Shown here piece by piece: positions 13,089 through 22,900 of a DNA stretch of 64,000 bases (the first letter of the stretch is position 1; every line of letters starts with the position of its first letter). The stretch is from positions 25,751,005 to 25,815,004 of the forward strand of contig NC_044301.2 of NCBI RefSeq assembly GCF_004027225.2, read 5' to 3'. Origin of the DNA: Strigops habroptila. Lineage: Eukaryota > Chordata > Aves > Psittaciformes > Psittacidae. Under the pieces are notes generated by a model that was not told the DNA's origin, searched no databases, and saw nothing but the letters and a program-made list of their open reading frames with translations. Made by a program: the position numbers and the translations under genes.

Positions 13089-13643
13089 TGTCGTGGTTTA
13101 AGCCCAGCCAGTAACTCAGAACTACCCCCCTTCTTCCTCCCCTCGCTCCCGGAGGGATGGGGAGGAGAATCAAAAGAATGTAAATCCCACGGGTTGAGAT
13201 AAGAACAGTCCAATAAATAAGGTATAATACAAAACTACTACTGCTACCACCAATAATAATAATGATGATGATAAAGGAAACAACAAAGGGAGAGAACACA
13301 ATTGCTCACCACCCACCGACCAATACCCAGCCCGACCTGAGCAGCGATCTGGGCTTTTTGGGTAACTCCCCCCAGTTTATATACTGGGCATGACGTGCAG
13401 TGGTATGGAATACCCCTTTGGCTAGTTTGGGTCAGGTGTCCTGTCTCTGCTTCCTCCTGGCTTCCCCTCCTCCCTGGCAGAGCATGAGACTGAGAATGTC
13501 CTTGATCGGAGTAAACATTACTTAGCAACAACTAAAAACATCGGTGTTATCAGCGTTGTTCCCAGGCTGAAAATCAAAACCACATCACTGCACCAGCTAC
13601 CAAGAAGGAGAAAAAAATGACTGCTGTAGCTGAACCCAGGTCA
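13089..13643 (-). mobile_element. Solo LTR of the ERVL-like family, 555 bp, 1 kb upstream of ESRP2
   Basis: It is the same LTR as at 1541-2174, on the minus strand, beginning TG(A)CCTGGGTTCAGC and ending in ACA. A perfect 5-bp target duplication flanks it (ATCCT at 13084-13088 and 13644-13648). It carries the family TATA box (TATATAAAC type, near 13376-13384, minus sense). It lies about 1 kb before the ESRP2 start codon, pointing away from the gene. Confidence 0.9.
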
Positions 13644-13699
13644 ATCCTAGACGCACCCTTTCTCCAAACGAAATTTATTTTACTAGGACCCACCTTTAC

Positions 13700-14638
13700 A
13701 AACTAGGTGCAGGACAGGGCCTAAAACACAAATTACTTTCTGCCTGCGTAGCCCTTAAACATCCCCATGTACTCCCGCGCTGTTACTGCTCGTTACCACC
13801 GGCACAAATGGTGATCAGTCACCAGCAGATGAACACTTTTCAAAGCGAAGTTGTAGAGGATGTTTTAGCAACTGTTCGAGTATATTCTTCACATTGCCAA
13901 AAATAAAAAAGTCCCCAGTATGAGCACACAGACCCCCCCGTCCCCCTGCGGACGCTCACCGGAGTGCGCATTGGCCACGCCGGACGGGACCCCACAGAAC
14001 TGAATGCAGGTAGAGGCACTTCCTGCAGACGGGATGAAAAGGAGGGAAAGGGAGTTTTCCTTCGATCTCCCTCAAAACTCAATCACGCCAGCTCAGCTGG
14101 GCGCTGATTGTCCCTCCTACACCTTTCCCAAAGACCCAATGACCTTAGCTTCCTGGGAGATTGACTTAGAGTCACATGAGCTGTATTGCGGGCAGGTAAC
14201 TCGGGCGAGGAGAAGGGGGGAGGGAAAAGGAAAAAGAGAGGAAAAAAAAAAAAGGGGGGGGGGGAGGGAGGCGGCCCAGGCCCAGGCCCAGGCCCAGGCC
14301 CAGGCCCAGGCCCAGGCCGGGTTTCTGCCATGATGTCAGAGGGGAAGAAACTCACAGCTTGGTGATTTCACCTCCTAATCAGCCCCAGGAAGAAGATCAC
14401 CAGGAACAGGTAGAAATGGGAGCTTTCTACATTTTTGTTGCTTTCCAACGCCCTAAACAGCTTTTTTTCTCATTTTGATATTGTGACTCCTCGTTTGCTC
14501 CTTTCCCTTTTGATTACTTGACGGTAGGGGGTGAGCCTCGTGGGATGTTTTTGTTCTTGTTTGCGTGTTTTTTTTGTTTTTTTTGTTTTTTTTTTTAACC
14601 TCTCCTTTTGATTGTAGTCATTTCCCCCTGTGGTCGTG
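13700..14638 (+). promoter_or_regulatory. ESRP2: Probable ESRP2 promoter and 5' UTR region
   Basis: Base composition changes here from AT-rich to GC-rich, with CpGs (for example 13940-13995) continuing into the start of intron 1 (14775-14870), as in a CpG-type promoter. No TATA box in a convincing position was seen. The region also holds a poly-A/poly-G run and a hexamer repeat (14274-14318). A pyrimidine tract ending ...attgtag at 14617 could be a splice acceptor for an upstream noncoding exon. The transcription start was not located. Confidence 0.5.
14250..14318. repeat. A12-G11 run followed by (CCCAGG)n hexamer repeat
   Basis: About twelve A and eleven G are followed by agggaggcgg and then about seven copies of the hexamer cccagg (14274-14318). 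It lies 320-390 nt before the ESRP2 ATG. The minus strand reads as a Pro-Gly repeat by chance. The G-runs could form quadruplex structure (inference). Confidence 0.9.
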
Positions 14639-14770
14639 ATGGCTTCGCACAGTGACTCTTTGGTGGTGGTGTTTGGGGCAACTGCTGGTGCACACGGGGC
14701 TAAACTGGGCTCGGATGAGAGGGAGCTAATTCTCTTGGTGTGGCAAGTTGTGGATCTACACAGCAAGAAG
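14639..14770 (+). CDS. ESRP2: ESRP2 coding exon 1
   Basis: Encodes residues 1-44, MASHSDSL then [12 protein letters not shown]...VVDLHSKK, the first strand-helix unit of the exonuclease-fold domain. The donor is AAG|gtatgg, phase 0. The N-terminus lacks the long Pro-rich stretch that I recall in mammalian ESRP2. An in-frame GTG at 14630 also opens the frame, but ATG 14639 is the credible start. Confidence 0.92.
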
Positions 14771-16941
14771 GTATGGCTTCGACCCCCGGGCCGAGGGTGC
14801 GTTTCCCGGGCGCGGGGTGGGCAGGCGCCCGGCCGCTCGCCGCGTCCCTGGAGCCGGTTCTTCACCTCCGAAAGCACCGAGGGAAGGGGACGGGGGGAGT
14901 GGGACTTGACCGCTGGGTCACTCCCTTGAGAAGTTCCTTTTTTCTTCCCTTTTAAGGGGGAAAAAAAGTAATTTTTTTAAAGAAAATTTAGTTGCTTCCA
15001 CCCCCCTGTCTTGTCCCCTGTAAAACATCTGTAGCTTCAAATCCGAAAATGGCTACGGGCTTTTGAAGCTTTAAAGTAAAAAGCTGCCCCCATGGGCTCC
15101 AAGTGAGTGTGCTTTCCCGGAGCTGGCTCAGGGTAGTCGTTGGACTCTCTGCGGCCTGCTCTGGGAGACTAGGGATTTTCTCAACCGCTGTTTGGATAAG
15201 CTAACCTGAAAATACGCTCTAATTTTTTTTAAAGCCCCACCATAAACATGAGCTCCCTAGAGATGAAGGGCTTTGCTAAAACAAACACCACGATCAATTT
15301 CATGAATAGATTCAGGAAGCTGCCTTAATATTATGTGATTTTCCCTTTGCAATTAACAACTCCCACAAAAATCGGTGCTAACTGCAAAAGGTGTTGCATG
15401 AAAACCGTCTCCAATTCAGAAATTGTGGCCCTCCCGGTGGAAGGAAGGAAACCCAGGTGCAAGGTTTTGATCAACAAATGCTTTTCCTCATTGCGGTTGT
15501 TATCGGGATGGTGATAGTGCAATTTACTAATTTTTCCCTGGCCTTAATACATTGTTAAAAAGTGTCAATTCAATTGTTTCTCACTTCTCTCCATCATTTC
15601 CTAAATGATTTTAGGTAGGGACACTACACAAATCCCTGGTGAAAGCAGACAACTTGGATTTAAGTGACCGGTGTCGTGAAGTGAGTGGCTTAACACCGGA
15701 GGGATTGGGCAAAGCTGAACCACTGGACCAGGTTCTTCAGCAGGTGAGGTGCTGCTCCTGGGAGTAGGGGCTATTCAGGGTGAAGCCTGAGGATGAGATT
15801 CAATTGATTTGGTAAAAGACATAAACTTTAATTTTGCTTTTCATTTTGTAAACCACTAGCAGCAGGTTTTTGTGCTTATTTTAAAGCCAACCCAAAAGAG
15901 ACCTGAACCATTTGAAATGGGAAGCTTGTAATTCTGAAACAGTTATATACAATACCAGAGTAATTGAGCTGATGCTCTAGTCCTTGGAAGATCTGGCTTC
16001 TGATTATTTCAATAGGTCTACTTCTATTCCCAATTTCTCTTATTCAAAACCCTAAAAAGAGTAGGCTGCTAAGAGCACTACTTAATTTAGCAGTGATAAT
16101 CAAACTTTCAAAATTCAGTTGTGTTTTAATCTACAGGTTCACTGCTCTAAAGTGTATTAAAAACCTTGTTCTTGTTTGTTATTCTAAAAGTGAGTTGAAA
16201 ACTTCAAAACTATACTTTGATAAAACATCAGCTGTGCTTGTTGTCTCACTTATTTTCAGATGAGCTTAATTAGTTTAGTGGATTATAAAGGGATTATTGT
16301 GTTGTGTTTTTTTGCCTTTTTTTTTTCTTCTGTATTTTGCTCTTTGGCTCATTTAATATCACACTAAGACAGTAATTCTGTAAATTTATATGATCCTTGC
16401 TGTTCAAGAGGTCCTAAGTTACCTAGAAGATTTTAATGCAAGTAATGTATACCTATGCAGTTCCTGAAAGTTTGCTTGCCTTCACTGTCTTTTCTTTATA
16501 TGAAATGTGCTTGAATGGAAAAATACAGTAGTGCATTTTGGTGTAACATATAAAACTGGCTTTCCACACCTTGTCTGAATCATTCGTAGGTGTGTTTTGG
16601 CAAGAAACTTGCTTAGGTAGTAGAACAGGTTTGTGTTGCTGTAACTTCTGGTGGCACAGATAACTTGGCAGACTAGGTCCTAACCGTCTTTGATACTGAC
16701 TGGTTAACGCTTCACTCTGGAGTTAGTATCTTGGAAAATAGAAATGTGTAACTTTTATGTGTCTCTTTTTATGTGTCTTATGTATCTAGCACTAGTTTTG
16801 CTAGAGTCCAATACCAAGAGGTGATTTTTGGGGGGGGGGTGTTTTTGGGGTGTGTGTGTTCTTTGTGGTGTGTGGTTTTTTGTTTTGTTTTGTGGTTTTT
16901 TTTGTGTGGTTTTTTTTGTTTGTTTTTTGGTGTGTTGTGGT

Positions 16942-16985
<44 letters not shown>

Positions 16986-19900
16986 TAAAAGAGCTTCAAA
17001 ATAACCCCTGAGAAAATATGCAGCTTACAGGTTTGATCTTGTCACAGATCTTGTACTAAAGATATCTGGAACAGCTTAGCCTAGTACACTCTGTTTACCT
17101 TTACAACAGACACACTTTAATTATACTTTGAGAGATTGTATCTTATTGCTATAAATTGCACTGTAGGTGGGTCTGCTTTAGCAAATAAAAAGAAATGCTA
17201 CCTTTGTATGTAGGTGGGTAGAGACTCTTGAAAAACAACAATTTTTTTTTCCTTTTATTGTTTAGTATATCTATGCAACTAAATAATGATTTTTGCAGTT
17301 AATTGTTGGATGCCAGTTGCGATGTGGTCAGTCTGTCGTAGGTTTTCTGGAGCACGCTTTACCTAAGCTTATCTCCCTTCCCCTTCATGTGTCCTGACTC
17401 TATGGGAGTTAGGAGAGAATTAATTCGTCCTCTCCCTTGCAATGGTGGCAAAAAGCAAAATTCCATATTCTCTAATAGTAGATCCTTTTTTGTGCCTTTG
17501 AAGAGAACTCCATTAAATACTTTAATTGCATCATGTATTTTAAGGATGAGTCAGGTATTTGTCAACACATAGATTTTTTCTTTTTTTTTTCTTTTTTTTT
17601 TTTTTTTCCTTTCCCCTCAGTTAAGTGTTTAGCAAAAGCATAGGTGGGTGAAGAAGTGGTTATTTGGAAAGGAGGAGGATAAGGAAGTAAACTTGTACCT
17701 TAATTGGAGATAATGTTATAGAGTATGTGAAACTAGCTCTCTACACCCTGGTTGGATTGTGGTAGAAAATTTGATGCAGCTGAAAATTGCTCACTTTAGC
17801 ACACATCTCAATCATCTAAATGAAAGTTTGAGTGCCTGCTTCTGGCTTTTGTCTCAGGTATCCAGTCTCTATGTATAGAAGGAAGTGAGAATCGCTAATC
17901 ATAAATCCATTGTAACTTTTACTGTGCTTCAGAGGTCTCTCCCAACCTCAGCCGTTCTGTGGTTTGTAACTGGTAAACAGTAGATCAGCTACTGTGGGTC
18001 TGGAGTTTTTCCACTGACCACAGAAAGCCTCCTTCTATTGCTATTTAGTTTGCTTTCCAGCAATGATGGGGCCTACCAGAAGTCTAATCTGTGGTTAAGT
18101 CTTGATTCTGCTTGTAACAAGGCACTTCTACAAATGATGCATCATTTCAATTTTACTTCATATTCTTACAGCTTTATATCTCGCATGACTTAGTACTTGA
18201 GTTGGTCTTAAATATTTTAAAATGGGGTTCCCCACCAGTATATTTTTGCTGAGTTATTTTACAAAGTGACGTTCTGAAGCACAGTGCCCCTGAATAATGG
18301 AGCTGTTTGCTGCAGCGTATGTTCTATAGATTTTGATGCAAATTTTTAAGTGCTTGTGCAGGGTAACGGGCATTTGATTGCACAGATGTAGGCATAACAG
18401 GCATTTATGGGATCCACCTGTATTTTCTGGACACAGAAATCATAAAATGTGTGCCCTTTGGAACAGTCTGCTTGATATATTTAGTTGACAGTGGCATTAA
18501 TAACTTAGCTGTTGTTGGACTAATAACAGTGAACTTGGAGCTGCTGAGGTGTGTTGCTGGAGTTGTAGAATGCTACTGAGTCATTTTTCTCCTAAGAAGG
18601 AGAAAAATGACTGCTACTGCTGAACCCAGGACAGTATCCACCCCTTATTCCATACCATGTTCAGATCTCAAATTTCTCAATATACCATCACTTTAGGCTC
18701 GTATATATATATACAGACAGAAAAAGAGAGAGATATCATTCCTTAGTGCATGGACCAATCCCTATAAAGCTGCTGAATTCATCCAATCCATGATGTAAGG
18801 CTCCATCTCTTGTAACAGTCTTTCAGGGCAGGAGGAACGGTGTGTAGTGTTGGATTGTTGCCTGCTGATGACACTGCTGAACTCGTCACTGCTGAGCTCG
18901 TCTGGTTTCATCAAAGGTCATTCTTTGTTGAGGTGATGATCAGAGGGAAGTCAGGGTCAGTTGCTGGCGACCTGAAGACATCTAGCTGGTGGGCTATAAA
19001 AGTGTTATAGAGCAGGCAACAGCGTACAATTGACTTCATTGGCTGTTTTCCCCTAAAATTCAATCCCCTTGAGGTACACATCGGACTTCCCCATCTTCCT
19101 GCATTACCCACCGAGTATATCCAGGTCCCTGAGCAAAAGCAACCCCATGAGTGGGTTTGCCTTTACCTGAAGCAGGAATAACCCAGACTGTCTTCCCCAA
19201 CAAATTCTTTATGTGCACCACAGGAACTTTATCCCCCTCTACAGTATGTAAAAGTTCTGATTGGGCTGGGCCAGCCCTGTTGGCAGATCCCCTACTGTTG
19301 ACCAACCAGGTGGCTTTTGGTAAATGTGTATCCCAGTGTTTGAAAGTCCCACCACCCATTGCTCTCAGGGTAGTTTTTAACAGCCCATTGTACCATTTGA
19401 TTTTCCCAGAGGCTGGTGCATGGTAGGGGATGTGATATACCCTCTCTGTGCCATGCTCTTTGGCCCAAGTGTCTATAAGGTTGTTCCGGAAATGAGTCCC
19501 ATTGTCTGACTCAATTCTCTCTGGGGTGCCGTGTCGCCACAAGACTTGTTTCTCAAGGCCCAGGATAGTGTTCCGGGCAGTGGCGTGGGACACAGCATAT
19601 GTTTCCAGCCATCCGGTGGTTGCTTCCACCATGGTAAGCACATAGCGCTTGCCTTGGCGGGTTGGTGGGAGTGTAATATAGTCAATCTGCCAGGCCTCCC
19701 CATACTTGTACTTCAGCCATTGTCCTCCATACCAGAGAGGCTTCAACTGCTTGGCTTGCTTAATTGCAGCACATGTTTCACATTCATGAATAACCTGGGC
19801 AATAGTGTCCATTGTTAAGTCCACCCCTCGATCACAGGCCCATCTATATGTTGCATCTCTGCCTTGATGGCCTGAGGTGTCATGGGCCCACCAGGCTAAA

Positions 19901-22900
19901 AATAATTCACCCTTATGTTGCCAATCTAAGTCCATCTGAGCCACTTGAATCTTAGCAGCTTTATCCACTTGCTGATTGTTCTGGTGTTCCTCAGTGGTCT
20001 GACTCTTGGGTACATGAGCATCTACGTGGCGTACCTTCACCACCAGGTTCTGCACTCGGGCAGCGATATCTTGCCACAGTGCAGCAGCCCAGATGGGTTT
20101 CCCTCTGTGTTGCCAGTTGCTCTGCTTCCATTGCTGCAACCACCCCCACAGGGCATTTGCCACCATCCAAGAATCAGTGTAGAGATAAAGTACTGGCCAT
20201 TATTCTCATTCAGCAATGTCCAAGGCCAGCTGGATGGCTTTCACCTCTGCAAACTGACTCAATTCACCCTCTCCCTCAGCAGTTTCTGCCACTTGTCCCA
20301 GGGGACTCCACACAGCTGCCTTCCATCTCTGATGCTTTCCCACAATATAGCAGGACCCATCAGTAAACAAGGCATATTGCTTTTCACTCTCTGGCAGTTT
20401 ATTATATGGTGGGGCCTCTTCAGCACGTATCACCTCCTCTTCTGGTGACATCCCAAAATCTTTGCCCTCTGGCCAGTCCGTAATGACTTCTAGAATTCCT
20501 GGACAACTGGGATTTCCTATTCGAGCTCGTTGTGTAATTAGTGTGGCCCACTTATTCCATGTAGCATCGGTTGCACGATGTGTAGAGGAGACCCTGCCTT
20601 TGAACATCCAGCCCAGCACGGACAACCGGGGTGCCAGGAGGACCTGTGCTTGGGTGCCAATCACTTCTGAAGCAGCTCGAACCCTTTCATAGGCTGCCAG
20701 TATCTATTTTTCAGTTGGAATGTAGCTGGCCTCGGATCCTCTGTATCCTCGGCTGCAAAAGCCGAGGGGTCGATATCGAGTCTCCCCTGGAGCTTTCTGC
20801 CAGAGGCTCCAGGTAGGACCCCAGCTGCGGTGTAGAGCACATTTTTCATGTCTTGTCTTGTCCAGACTGGTCCAAGGGCTACTGCATGAACTATTTCTCG
20901 TTTAATTTGTTCAAAGGCTTGTTGTTGCTCAGGGCCCCATTTGAAATCATTCTTCTTCTGGGTCACGTGATATAGAGAGGGCTTACAATCAGACTGTAAT
21001 TTGGGATGTGCATTCTCCAGAACTCCACAACACTTAAGAAAGCTTGTGTTTCTTTTGTATTTGTTGGTGGAGACAATGCTTTTATCTTGTTGATCACATC
21101 TGTGGGGATCTGGCAACGTCCATCTTGCCATTTTACTCCCAAAAATTGAATCTCCTGTGCAGGTCCCTTGACCTTACTCCGTTTTATGGCAAAACTGGCC
21201 TTCAGCAGGATTTGGATTATCTTCCTCACTTTCTCAAAAACTTCTTCCACTGTATCGCCCCCCATGATGATGTCATCAATGTATTGCAGGTGTTCTGGAG
21301 CTTGCCCCTGTTCCAGTGCAGTCTGGATCAATCCATGGCAGATGGTAGGGCTGTGTTTCCACCCCTGGGGCAGTCAGTTCCAAGTGTACTGGACGCTCCT
21401 CCAAGTGAAAGCAAACTGTGGCCTGCATTCTGCTGCCAAAGGGATTGAGAAAACGCATTGGCAATATCACTTGTGGCATCCCACTTGGCTGCCTTTGACT
21501 CCAGTTCATATTGAAGTTCTAGCATGTCCAGTATGGCAGCACTCAATGGTGGTGTGACTTCATTCAGGCCACGATAGTTTACTGTTAGTCTCCACTCTCC
21601 ATTAGACTTTGGCACTGGCCATATTGGGCTATTAAAGGGTGAGCAGGTCCTGCTGATCACTCCTTGGCTCTCCAGTCTACAGATCAGCTTATGGATGGGA
21701 ATCAAGGAGTCTCGGTTGGTGCGATATTGCCGCCGGTGCACTGTTGTGGTTGTGATTGGCACTTGTTGTTCTTTGACCTTCAGCAACCCCACAACAGAAG
21801 GATCCTCTGAGAGACCAGGCAAGGTGGACAGCTGCTTCATTTCCTCTGTCTCCAAGGCAGCTATACCAAAAGCCCATCTATACCCTTTTGGGTCTTTGAA
21901 GTACCCTCTCCTGAGATAGTCTATGCCAAGGATGCATGGAGCCCCTGGACCAGTCACAATGGGGTGCTTTTGCCACTTCTTCCCAGTCAGGCTGATTTCA
22001 GTCTCCGGTACAGTTAACTCTTGGGATCTTCCTGTCACTCCAGAAATATAAATGGGTTTCACCCCTTGATACCTTGATGGCATCAGGGTACACTGTGCAC
22101 CGGTATCTACTAGAGCCTTATACTTCTGTGGGACTGATGTGCCAGGCCATCTGACCCACACAGTCCAGTAAACCCGATTGTCCCTCTCCTCCACCTGGCT
22201 GGAGGCAGAGCCCCTCTAATAGTTATCATAAGATTGTCCATTTATGTCTTGTACGAAGGGATTAGTATCCCTTATCACAGGAGTTGAATAAAATCATTTC
22301 TTCCTCTCCATCTGGGAAACTGCTCACCAGAGACTGGAGCAGCAGCTTTCCTGGGAGGATCATCCTTGACCATTGTTCTCCTCTTCAATTCACGCACCCA
22401 TTGCTCCAGAACTGAGGTGGGCTTTCTATCCCTCTTTCTCATGTTTTTTCCTTGATCCTGCAGGTAAAACCATAGAGTGGCCCATGGTGTGTACCTCCTA
22501 TATTTTGTCTTTTGAGCAGTAGGTCGCCTTGTGTTAATAAGTGCGATACGGGTTGGTACATGTGGGGAGCTGGATAGATCGGATAAATCGTTTCTCACTT
22601 GTTTGAACTCCTGGGACAGTTTTTCCACAGCTGAAATGATGGAAGGGGTGAGATTCTCTTTGGTCTCTCGGAGTTGACGAGTCTCTTCATCCACTGTTGG
22701 TGGTGCTACGTCTTTCCAGGTCATTGATGCCAATGAGTGGGCATATGATGATGGTGCTCTCCATGTAAGTTTCCACCACATGGATCATGTACATTCGACT
22801 TCATCTGGATATACGGGTGCATTCCTGGCATCCAGCCTACGATAGATCATCTCTATAATGGCTGATTCCCTCAGGGACTGGATGCCTTTCTCTATCGTGG

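Noticed and set aside
14083..14355. Minus-strand frame with a Pro-Gly repeat
   Set aside because: It is the translation of the CCCAGG repeat and the poly-A/G run, not a protein gene.
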